Of a stretch of 5,822 bases of DNA, positions 1-5,716 are shown piece after piece. Source of the DNA: an uncultured Erysipelotrichaceae bacterium (GTDB taxonomy: Bacteria > Bacillota_I > Bacilli_A > Erysipelotrichales > Erysipelotrichaceae); the NCBI GenBank assembly GCA_900314345.1, contig OMUX01000267.1, positions 1 through 5,822 on the forward strand, read 5' to 3'. The translations under genes and the position numbers were made by a program. Position 1 is the first letter of the stretch. Every line of letters starts with the position of its first letter. Below the pieces are notes generated by a model. It saw nothing but the letters and a program-made list of their open reading frames with translations. It searched no databases and had not been told where the DNA came from.

Positions 1-129
1 GCCGCAGTGGCTGGTGGATCGTTTATGCCTAATTCACCATTTCGCATACATGGCCAAACATAAAAATGCTTTCTTTTAAGGGATGAATGGGATACATGGA
101 ACAACCAGTGATTTTCTGCGGAAAAAGTG

Positions 130-157
130 TTGCTTTTTCTCCCTTTTCGGGTATAAC
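130..157 (+). promoter_or_regulatory. Possible promoter for the GGDEF gene
   Basis: A TATAAC box at 152-157 matches the sigma-A -10 consensus at five of six positions. It lies 16 bases after a poor -35 candidate, TTGCTT at 130-135. Transcription would start near 164, giving a very short leader before the ribosome binding site at 173-178. The -35 half is weak and sits inside a small A/T hairpin (121-139), so the gene could instead be served by a promoter further upstream. Confidence 0.35.
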
Positions 158-172
158 TGTGAACTGCACGGA

Positions 173-178
173 AAGGAG
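173..178 (+). promoter_or_regulatory. Ribosome binding site deciding the GGDEF start
   Basis: AAGGAG lies six bases before the ATG at 185. The in-frame upstream ATG at 83 has no comparable site at a workable distance. This sets the start at 185 and removes 34 unlikely N-terminal residues. Confidence 0.8.
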
Positions 179-184
179 CACAGC

Positions 185-1357
185 ATGGTTCAGTATCAGG
201 TTGCATTGTATGAAGAGGTAAATCTGATCGGTGTCATTATCCTTTTGCTGGTGATGCTGCGGATCACAGTTGATGACCACATGGACCGCGTGAACCGCTG
301 CTTCATGGCAGGAGCAGGTTTTGAGACACTGAATCTTGTGGCAGATATGGTCAACTGCTGGCTGGAGTACCGGCAGGTATTCCCGCAAGGCGTGCTTCTG
401 TGTCTGATGATCTCCGGCATCAGCACGATGATAGTGATGCTGTACTGGGTATGGTTTGTCGAAGGCTTCACCAATGAAAGACCAGGAAAGAAACTGCGAT
501 ATGCTCTGCGGCTTCCGGCATACATGACGATTGCACTGATCCTGACAACACCGTTCAATCATCTGGTCTATGGTGTGAGCATCGAAGGACAGTACATCTA
601 CGGTCCGCTGTATTTCCTCAAGACCAGTGTGACGCTGTTCTATCTTGTCGTTCAGCTGGTCATGATCGCAAATGCTGCAAGGAAGTCCACGAATCCGGAT
701 ATCAAGAGAGAATACCGTTCGTTCTGGCTCATCAGCTTCTTCCCGATCCTGGGGGTGATTCTGCAGAAGGTTCTGGGACCGGCGGTTCCTTGTCTGAATC
801 CTGCCATGGCCATAGCCATTCTCTGGGGCTATCTGGGCATTACCAGCAGGAGGTCCTCCATTGACTTCCTGACCAGTCTTTCCAACCGCTCTGTCCTGAG
901 CAAGGTCATGCATGAGCTCATGGCAGACAGCAGGCTGAAGAAGGAATATGCCGGCGGCTACTATCTGTACATGATGGATCTGAATCATTTCAAGCAGATC
1001 AATGATACCTATGGACATCAGGAAGGCGATCATGCACTGATCCTTGCGGCATCTGCCCTGCGTGAGGTGTTTGACGGACAGAGGGGCTGTCTGTGCCGGT
1101 ACGGCGGAGATGAGTTTGCTGCAGTGGTGCGCTGCGATGAAATCACAGCCGCAAAGCTCAGGGATCAGATCGATGCCCGTATGGATCTTCTGAAGATACA
1201 GAATGATCTGCCGTATGATCTTTCCATGAGTGCAGGCTATATCAAGGCTACGGCAAGGAATGAGGAAGAGCTGAAGAATCAGTTCCATGAAGCAGATACT
1301 GCCATGTACGCTGACAAGCAGCGCATGGAAGGAAATGAAGCATACTCCGTGCTCTGA
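185..1357 (+). CDS. Membrane-anchored GGDEF protein, probable diguanylate cyclase
   Basis: The 390-residue protein should make cyclic di-GMP from two GTP at the cytoplasmic face of the membrane. Residues 1-220 hold about seven hydrophobic segments (near 12-27, 38-58, 70-92, 110-129, 143-164, 179-197 and 204-219), which look like an integral-membrane sensor with no soluble sensory domain. The GGDEF domain begins at DFLTSLSNR (227-235), continues through MDLNHFKQINDTYGH (metal and nucleotide binding, near 264-278) and has an intact RYGGDEF with the signature at 307-311. It ends with an EADTAMYADK motif. The active-site signature is complete, so activity is likely. The usual inhibitory RxxD, five residues before GGDEF, is absent (GQRG is found at 298-301), so product feedback through that site is not expected. 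The start at 185 is chosen for its ribosome binding site. No terminator follows; the ribU promoter begins three bases after the stop. The sensed signal is unknown. Confidence 0.9.
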   Translation: MVQYQVALYEEVNLIGVIILLLVMLRITVDDHMDRVNRCFMAGAGFETLNLVADMVNCWLEYRQVFPQGVLLCLMISGISTMIVMLYWVWFVEGFTNERPGKKLRYALRLPAYMTIALILTTPFNHLVYGVSIEGQYIYGPLYFLKTSVTLFYLVVQLVMIANAARKSTNPDIKREYRSFWLISFFPILGVILQKVLGPAVPCLNPAMAIAILWGYLGITSRRSSIDFLTSLSNRSVLSKVMHELMADSRLKKEYAGGYYLYMMDLNHFKQINDTYGHQEGDHALILAASALREVFDGQRGCLCRYGGDEFAAVVRCDEITAAKLRDQIDARMDLLKIQNDLPYDLSMSAGYIKATARNEEELKNQFHEADTAMYADKQRMEGNEAYSVL

Positions 1358-1359
1358 TG

Positions 1360-1387
1360 TTGACAAAGTAACAACAGGCATTACAAT
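1360..1387 (+). promoter_or_regulatory. Sigma-A promoter of the ribU operon
   Basis: A perfect -35 box TTGACA (1360-1365) and a -10 box TACAAT (1382-1387, five of six consensus bases) are separated by 16 bases. Transcription would start near 1394, just before the FMN riboswitch at 1405. The promoter begins almost directly after the stop codon of the GGDEF gene, so the ribU operon can be transcribed independently of it. Confidence 0.75.
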
Positions 1388-1404
1388 ACAAATGACAAAA
1401 GAAT

Positions 1405-1513
1405 GGTTCTTCGGGGTCGGGTGAAATTCCCAACCGGCGGTATAGTCCGCGAGCGTCAAGCATGAACCGGTGTGATTCCGGTACCGACAGTACAGTCTGG
1501 ATGAGAGAAGAAA
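1405..1513 (+). ncRNA. FMN riboswitch (RFN element)
   Basis: This is a cis-acting RNA aptamer that binds flavin mononucleotide. The conserved RFN blocks occur in order: TTCGGGG, GGGTGAAATTCCC, ACCGGCGGT, a GTGATTCCGGT-type block, CCGACAGT, and AGTCTGGATGAGAGAAG. Visible helices are P1 (TTCTTC 1407-1412 with GAAGAA 1507-1512), P2 (GGG 1419-1421 with CCC 1429-1431), a short P3 (GCGG 1437-1440 with CCGC 1447-1450), a later hairpin (ACCGG 1466-1470 with CCGGT 1478-1482), and a last one (GAC 1486-1488 with GTC 1495-1497). It lies between a good promoter and an intrinsic terminator, and the next gene is ribU. FMN binding should therefore switch transcription off. Confidence 0.95.
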
Positions 1514-1542
1514 TCGTTCGTATGACGAACGGAAATACGATG

Positions 1543-1582
1543 ATCCCGGAGGCGTTGATGAATGCTCCGGGATTTTTGTTTT
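1543..1582 (+). terminator. Intrinsic terminator, FMN riboswitch expression platform
   Basis: A perfect nine-base-pair stem, ATCCCGGAG (1543-1551) with CTCCGGGAT (1565-1573), is extended inside by CGTT/AATG pairs (1553-1556 with 1561-1564). It is followed by TTTTTGTTTT (1573-1582). It lies after the aptamer and 46 bases before the ribU start. This marks the riboswitch as acting by premature transcription termination and not by hiding the ribosome binding site, which is well clear at 1616-1621. The 5' arm can pair instead with the 5' side of aptamer helix P1. Confidence 0.88.
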
Positions 1583-1628
1583 CTGGGGAACCGGTACTTC
1601 TGTCGATGACATATGAGGAGGAAAGGAT

Positions 1629-2249
1629 ATGTCCAAGAGTATCAAGGTTCAGAAACTGGTCTATACCGCATTGTTCATCGCACTGGCAGGGGCACTCATG
1701 TCCCTGGAGTTCTCCATTCCCGGCTTTCCGCCGTTCTACAAGCTGGACTTCTCTGATGTTCCGGTGGTCATTGCCACATTCGGCATGGGACCTGCCTGCG
1801 GGCTTTCCGTTGCGGCACTGAAGATCGTCATCAAGCTGCTGACCGTCGGCACCAATTCCATGTTTGTCGGGGAACTGGCAGATCTCATCTCTGCTTTCCT
1901 GTTTGTCCTGCCGCTGTACTTCATCTACAGCAAGGGAGGAAAGACAAAGAAGTCCATGGCTGTTGCCTTCTTCGCATCCATTGCCATCCGCACAGCATGG
2001 GCATGCTTTGCCAATGCCTTCATTTCCCTGCCGCTTTATGCAAAGGCATACGGCATGAGTGTGGATGAGGTTGTTGCAGCAGTGGGCGGAAGAGCAAGCA
2101 TCACGGATCTCAAGTCCTTCATCATGATCGCAACGATTCCCTTCAACCTGATCAAGCTGTCTGTCATCTATGCTGTGACATGGCTGCTGGCTGAGAGGAT
2201 CTGGAAGATCATCCCGAACATGCAGAAGAAGTTTGCGGTGGCAGAATGA
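1629..2249 (+). CDS. ribU: Riboflavin ECF transporter S component RibU
   Basis: The 206-residue membrane protein is the substrate-binding subunit of an energy-coupling factor transporter that imports riboflavin. It must work with the shared EcfA, EcfA' and EcfT subunits, which are not in this window. The sequence shows about six hydrophobic helices. The first carries an AxxxA motif (residues 14-18) of the type that contacts EcfT. Family hallmarks follow: YKLDFSDVP (37-45), a TVGTNSMFVGELADLI stretch (72-87) and PFNLIK (171-176). The length is usual for RibU. The start is supported by AGGAGG at 1616-1621, seven bases upstream. Expression should be repressed by FMN through the riboswitch and terminator just upstream, which also strengthens the substrate assignment. 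The stop overlaps the next start by ATGA. Confidence 0.94.
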   Translation: MSKSIKVQKLVYTALFIALAGALMSLEFSIPGFPPFYKLDFSDVPVVIATFGMGPACGLSVAALKIVIKLLTVGTNSMFVGELADLISAFLFVLPLYFIYSKGGKTKKSMAVAFFASIAIRTAWACFANAFISLPLYAKAYGMSVDEVVAAVGGRASITDLKSFIMIATIPFNLIKLSVIYAVTWLLAERIWKIIPNMQKKFAVAE

Positions 2250-3046
2250 TCAGGAACTATCAGGATCTTACAACAAAGGAAATGTCCGCTGTCGACAAGG
2301 AAAGAACCGTTGTCCTGATTCCCCTTGGCGCCATCGAGCAGCATGGACCGCAGGCTCCCCTTGGCACGGATTACATGATTGCATGTGCCATGCCGCAGTA
2401 CATCAAGAGGGAACTGGAAGCCGTGGATCCGGACTATCCCATGCTTATCTTCCCGGCGATCCCTGTGGGTTTATCCGTAGAACATATGAACTTCTCCGGC
2501 ACGATTACCATGAAGCCGGATCATTACTACAGCATGCTTTACGACATTGCACAGAGTCTTGCAGAACATGGCTTCCGGAAGCTTGCCTTCCTGATCTGCC
2601 ATGGCGGAAACAGGGCATGTGCGGACATTCTGTCAAGACAGCTCAGGCATGACTTCGGCATCTATGCCTTCGTCCTTGCAAGCGGTGCTTTCTCTGATCC
2701 TGAAGTACTTTCTACGATCAGTGAAGGAAACACCTGGGACTTTCATGGCGGTGAGATGGAGACAAGCATGGTCATGGCACTGCACCCGGAAACCGTGAAG
2801 CTGGAAGAGGCAAAGACCGGATATAAGAAGGGCGGCTACAGCCAGAAAGGCGCCATCAATTTCTCCAATGCCACAGCACTTCCCTGGATGGCAGAGGATC
2901 TTGAAACAGAGGATGGAACACCGATCGGCATTGGTGGAAATCCCAAAGGTGCCACAGCGGAAAAAGGAGAGATTATCCTGACAAGATCGGCAAGAGCATT
3001 AATTCCTGCATTTCTTGAGATCAGGGACTGGAAAACACGGAAATAA
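2246..3046 (+). CDS. Creatininase-family metal-dependent amidohydrolase in the ribU operon
   Basis: The 266-residue protein, of normal family length, belongs to the creatininase/ArfB/MftE superfamily: cytoplasmic divalent-metal enzymes that cleave amide-type C-N bonds. It carries the expected signatures: PLGAIEQHGPQAPLGTD with candidate metal ligands E31, H33 and D42; a VEHMNFSGTIT block (78-88); CHGGN with H119 (118-122); and HGGEMETS with E170 (167-174). All key positions look intact. There is no signal peptide. Its ATG overlaps the ribU stop as ATGA with only a weak binding site of its own, so translation is probably coupled, and it shares FMN riboswitch control. True creatininase activity is unlikely to be the role here. 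The family also includes ArfB, the archaeal deformylase of the riboflavin/F420 pathway, so a flavin-related substrate is an inference from context. The actual substrate is unknown. Confidence 0.9.
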   Translation: MIRNYQDLTTKEMSAVDKERTVVLIPLGAIEQHGPQAPLGTDYMIACAMPQYIKRELEAVDPDYPMLIFPAIPVGLSVEHMNFSGTITMKPDHYYSMLYDIAQSLAEHGFRKLAFLICHGGNRACADILSRQLRHDFGIYAFVLASGAFSDPEVLSTISEGNTWDFHGGEMETSMVMALHPETVKLEEAKTGYKKGGYSQKGAINFSNATALPWMAEDLETEDGTPIGIGGNPKGATAEKGEIILTRSARALIPAFLEIRDWKTRK

Positions 3047-3064
3047 TCACATGCAATATGAAGA

Positions 3065-3105
3065 CTCAGACTGGTTATGCGTGAAATATCGGACTGAGCC
3101 TTTTT
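3065..3105 (+). terminator. Probable terminator of the ribU operon
   Basis: CTCAG-A-CTGGT (3065-3075) pairs with ATCGG-A-CTGAG (3088-3098), giving about ten pairs including two G-U and one A-A mismatch around a 12-base loop. CC and TTTTT (3101-3105) follow. It begins 18 bases after the stop of the creatininase-family gene. The stem is modest. Its 3' arm is also used by an alternative hairpin at 3080-3126. Confidence 0.6.
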
Positions 3106-3126
3106 GTCTGTCCTGATATTTCAACG
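3080..3126. repeat. Inverted repeat, long imperfect hairpin
   Basis: TGAAATATC (3082-3090) is repeated inverted as GATATTTCA (3115-3123). Inside, GGAC (3091-3094) pairs with GTCC (3110-3113) with one bulged base (3114), and GA pairs with TC beyond a T-T mismatch. CG/CG pairs (3080-3081 with 3125-3126) extend it outside a bulged A. It overlaps, and is incompatible with, the plus-strand terminator at 3065-3105. Function is unknown; an intergenic repeat element is possible. Confidence 0.6.
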
Positions 3127-3159
3127 AAATACGGCAGTTATCAAAAGTACCGCATTTCG
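3125..3159. repeat. Second inverted repeat in the convergent gap
   Basis: CGAAAT-A-CGG (3125-3134) pairs with CCG-C-ATTTCG (3150-3159), nine pairs with one mismatch around a 15-base loop. No T-run follows on either strand close enough to make it a clear terminator. Its arms resemble the GAAATATCGG arm of the preceding hairpin, suggesting related repeat units. Confidence 0.5.
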
Positions 3160-3176
3160 GTGAAATCACTCTGTTG

Positions 3177-3210
3177 AAAAAATCCTCCGGTACATCTGCC
3201 TGTACCGGAG
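3177..3210 (-). terminator. Intrinsic terminator of the minus-strand operon
   Basis: A perfect ten-base-pair stem, CTCCGGTACA (3185-3194) with TGTACCGGAG (3201-3210), surrounds a six-base loop. On the minus strand it is followed by GA and six T (complement of 3177-3182). It starts 15 bases after the stop codon of the rRNA methyltransferase gene. On the plus strand no T-run follows, so it acts in one direction. Confidence 0.85.
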
Positions 3211-3224
3211 AACAACTGCTTTGA

Positions 3225-4589
3225 TCAATGCTTGTTCCTGATTCTCTTCTTCTTTTCCACTCTCGGCATCTTCATGCCTCTTCTCTCCAGCACTGTGATG
3301 CTTTCAATGTGCGGAGTGCCGGGGAACATGTCAAAGGGGATGACGGTTCTGACATCATATTCCTTCTTGAGATCCTTGATGTTCTTGCCAAGGGTAGCCG
3401 GGTTGCAGGAGATATAGACGATCTTCCGGATGGAAGAAGAAAGGATTGTATTGATCATGGCCTCATCCATGCCGGATCTTGGCGGGTCAGCGAGAAGCAC
3501 ATCCACATTCTTCCTGGAAAGCACATACTGCATTCCTTCGGATGCATCCTTGCATAGGAATCTGACATGGTCATCCACATGATTGAGCAAGGCATTGGCT
3601 TCGGCATTGTTTACAGCTGCTTCCACGGACTCTATGCCGATGACGGACTTTGCCTTGTCCGCTGCCATGATGGACATGGCACCCACACCGCAGTATGCCT
3701 CAACCAGGGAATCGCAGGGATCGATCTTCTGGATGGCAAGTTCGTAGAGTCTTTCCGCCTGCGGCTTGTTGAGCTGGAAGAAGGAGTCCGGTGACAACTG
3801 CAGATCAATGTCCTTGAGATGCACAGTCATATGTTCCTCACCCTTGAGTACCTTGACCTTTGATCCGAAGAACGTGTTTGCCTTCTTGTCCGTATTGATG
3901 CTCTGGGAGACTGTGGTCATGCCGTCAATGGCTGATACGGCATTGATGAAGCCTTCGGAGAGTTCATCCCTGCCGGTGATGAAGCATACCATGAACTGAT
4001 GATCAATGCCCCTGAGGATCAGATACCGCAATCCCTTCATGGAACGGGTGTCATATGCCTTGATCTCATAGGCATTGACCAGCTTCATGACTTCACCGCG
4101 TACTTTCTCCATTTCCGGATCATGCATGAGACAGCCGTCTGTTTCCACAAAATGGTTTGTGCCCTGCAGGTACATGCCGGTCTTCAGTACACCGTCATAT
4201 TCTCTGACAGGAAGCTTGAGCTGATTCCGGTATCCGCTGGTCAAAGGACTTTCATGCATGTCACGGATCAGCTTGTCTGACACACGGCCATACTTCCACA
4301 AAGCTTCATCCAGCATCTGCTTCTTGTATTTCAGCTGTGCCTTGTAATCCATTCTTAAAAGCGGACATGCCTGGCAGCGCCTGTCATGCGGGCATGCACT
4401 GCGTACACGCTCCTTGCTGTAATCAAGGATCTTTGTGAGCTGTGCCTTTGCATAGTGATCATGTTCTTCAATGATCTTGACTAATGCGGTATCCCCGGGA
4501 TACACGCCGCTGCAGAAGACAGGCTTCTTTTCTTCCGTATAGCCGATACCTTCACCGTTGATGCCGAGTTTTGCAAATGTGATCTTCAT
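3225..4589 (-). CDS. rlmD: 23S rRNA (uracil-C5)-methyltransferase, TrmA/RlmD family
   Basis: The 454-residue enzyme transfers a methyl group from S-adenosylmethionine to C5 of a uracil in RNA, most likely 23S rRNA. An N-terminal TRAM RNA-binding domain spans about 1-58. An iron-sulfur cluster site follows, with C66, C72, C75 and C153. The methyltransferase core shows SPDSFFQLN (266-274), the SAM-binding EAYCGVG (near 297-303), DPPRSG (368-373), the catalytic cysteine C395 in YISCNP, and the probable base E429 in HIES. All catalytic residues are present and the length is typical. The C-terminus is a short basic tail. The ATG at 4589 is preferred over GTG at 4598 because a GAGGTGA binding site lies just before it. 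It follows the DHHW gene by five bases. Target uracil(s) cannot be told from sequence: RlmD, RlmC and dual-site RlmCD enzymes look alike, and Firmicutes often have paralogues. Confidence 0.92.
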   Translation of the reverse strand: MKITFAKLGINGEGIGYTEEKKPVFCSGVYPGDTALVKIIEEHDHYAKAQLTKILDYSKERVRSACPHDRRCQACPLLRMDYKAQLKYKKQMLDEALWKYGRVSDKLIRDMHESPLTSGYRNQLKLPVREYDGVLKTGMYLQGTNHFVETDGCLMHDPEMEKVRGEVMKLVNAYEIKAYDTRSMKGLRYLILRGIDHQFMVCFITGRDELSEGFINAVSAIDGMTTVSQSINTDKKANTFFGSKVKVLKGEEHMTVHLKDIDLQLSPDSFFQLNKPQAERLYELAIQKIDPCDSLVEAYCGVGAMSIMAADKAKSVIGIESVEAAVNNAEANALLNHVDDHVRFLCKDASEGMQYVLSRKNVDVLLADPPRSGMDEAMINTILSSSIRKIVYISCNPATLGKNIKDLKKEYDVRTVIPFDMFPGTPHIESITVLERRGMKMPRVEKKKRIRNKH

Positions 4590-4594
4590 GATGT

Positions 4595-4601
4595 TCACCT
4601 C
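4595..4601 (-). promoter_or_regulatory. Ribosome binding site overlapping the upstream stop codon
   Basis: On the minus strand GAGGTGA contains the last codon (AGG) and stop (TGA) of the DHHW gene and lies five bases before the methyltransferase ATG at 4589. It sets that start and implies that ribosomes ending the upstream gene stop on the binding site of the next one, favouring coupled translation. Confidence 0.75.
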
Positions 4602-5701
4602 AGGAATGCCAGATTCGGGTCGGAACAGAAATTGTCCAGACTGTAGATGAAGTACAGGTCCGTATTCTCCTTGTCACTCAGAAGTTCCGAGACAGGAGAG
4701 TGGTAGTAGCGCAGATCGATCATCTCGATCTCATCGTATTCACAGGCGAGATAGGGGATCAGGATATGAGCATAGCTGTCCTTGATGATCAATGCCTTTC
4801 TTCCGGTGCCTGCATTGGTCCTGATGTTTACTTCAGCGTGGTTTCCGTCCACGTAGTAGGTGTACTTGTCCTTTTCACTTAACCGTTTCTCAGAGAACAG
4901 GGAATCCGTGACTTCCTTGCCGGCGTCATAGCTGACCGTGACACTCAGGTCCTTGTCCTTCGGCGTGATGGTGTGGATGCTGTCTGGTGCGGTCCAGAAG
5001 GCACCGGATTTTGAATACATGGTTCCTTCAAAGGCATCGCTTGCAAGCGTGTAGTCAAAGGACAGGGGATCCTTGTGCAGCACATTCTCAGCGATTGCCG
5101 CATAGCCAAGGTACGCCCCCTGCTCATTCCAGTGGTGGTCCGTGCGGAAGTACAGGGAAGGACTTGCATTGGTTGTCTTTGTGTAGTCAATGAAATTCTG
5201 ATCAGCAAAGCCTTCACCGATCTTCTGCAGCAATGCAGGCTGATCCACATTCCATGCACCATCGGGCAGCACGGACTGTGCACCCCAGGCGGCCGTCGGC
5301 ACGATCAGAATGTTTCCTGTCATGCCCTGGCTGCCGCAGAATTCATGAATGATCTCTACATTGCCTGCAAGTGTCTCTTCACTATAGCTCTGGAAGGTCT
5401 GTACCAGTCTTCCTCCCTTTGCCATATAGACATTGTTGTTTTCAATGGCAAGGGCTGCTTTCCTTGTGCCTGCCTTCAGAGCAATCCAGTCCTTTCTTCC
5501 CACGAAATGATCGGAGAACCAGGATTCAAATTCATCATCGAACTTCCCGCCTGTGATATTTGCAATATCAAGAGAGGGAAATTTGTTCAGCGTCCTGTTT
5601 TCATCCCAGGAGACTTCAGCTTTCGGAGCTGCGATGTTGGCAACGGTCAGGACTGCAATCAGTCCCAGGAAGCAGCGGTTTGTGATTTTTGAAAGATCCA
5701 T
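4595..5701 (-). CDS. DHHW/AlgX-like membrane-anchored protein of an O-acylation module
   Basis: The 368-residue protein starts with a hydrophobic segment (about 9-25) that acts as signal or anchor, placing the rest outside the membrane. Features of the DHHW/AlgJ/AlgX (SGNH-like) family are visible: ENRTLNKFP (35-42), a FSDHFVGRKDW stretch (62-72), the name-giving TDHHWNEQGAY (187-197), and a KDSYA motif (307-311) whose S309 is the candidate nucleophile. D188 and H190 would complete a triad by analogy with AlgX. Such proteins work with an MBOAT membrane acyltransferase to put acyl (often acetyl) groups on exported or cell-wall polysaccharide. The MBOAT C-terminus lies 15 bases upstream, which fits. 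AGGAGG (5710-5715) eight bases before the ATG supports the start. The target glycan is unknown. Confidence 0.88.
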   Translation of the reverse strand: MDLSKITNRCFLGLIAVLTVANIAAPKAEVSWDENRTLNKFPSLDIANITGGKFDDEFESWFSDHFVGRKDWIALKAGTRKAALAIENNNVYMAKGGRLVQTFQSYSEETLAGNVEIIHEFCGSQGMTGNILIVPTAAWGAQSVLPDGAWNVDQPALLQKIGEGFADQNFIDYTKTTNASPSLYFRTDHHWNEQGAYLGYAAIAENVLHKDPLSFDYTLASDAFEGTMYSKSGAFWTAPDSIHTITPKDKDLSVTVSYDAGKEVTDSLFSEKRLSEKDKYTYYVDGNHAEVNIRTNAGTGRKALIIKDSYAHILIPYLACEYDEIEMIDLRYYHSPVSELLSDKENTDLYFIYSLDNFCSDPNLAFLR

Positions 5702-5709
5702 TTCTTCTG

Positions 5710-5715
5710 CCTCCT
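5710..5715 (-). promoter_or_regulatory. Ribosome binding site of the DHHW gene
   Basis: A full AGGAGG on the minus strand lies in the 15-base gap after the MBOAT stop, eight bases before the ATG at 5701. It gives the gene its own strong initiation within the operon. Confidence 0.8.
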
Positions 5716-5716
5716 T

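Noticed and set aside
1..79. C-terminal end of an upstream plus-strand gene
   Set aside because: All three plus frames are open from the left edge and stop at 30-32, 61-63 and 77-79. None gives a tail I recognise, so no frame can be chosen from this much sequence.
83..184. An upstream ATG that would extend the GGDEF protein by 34 residues
   Set aside because: It has no suitably placed ribosome binding site, the extension looks unlike a membrane or signal segment, and it runs through the likely promoter. The start at 185 has AAGGAG at the right distance.
29..1645. A 538-codon open frame on the minus strand
   Set aside because: It lies antisense to the GGDEF gene and crosses the FMN riboswitch and terminator. 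Its protein is rich in His, Gln and Cys with no recognisable motif, as expected of a shadow frame opposite a well-biased gene.
1462..1821. A 119-codon plus-strand frame through the riboswitch and into ribU
   Set aside because: It begins inside the conserved FMN aptamer, crosses the terminator and runs out of frame within ribU. No protein family signal is present.
3185..3210. The strong 3185-3210 hairpin as a two-way terminator
   Set aside because: On the plus strand it is followed by AACAACTGC without a T-run. Only the minus strand has the six-T tract, so it is called for that strand only.
5075..5692. A 205-codon plus-strand frame opposite the DHHW gene
   Set aside because: It is antisense to a protein with clear DHHW-family motifs, and its own sequence shows no domain; the other plus-strand frames between 3228 and 5747 are likewise shadows.
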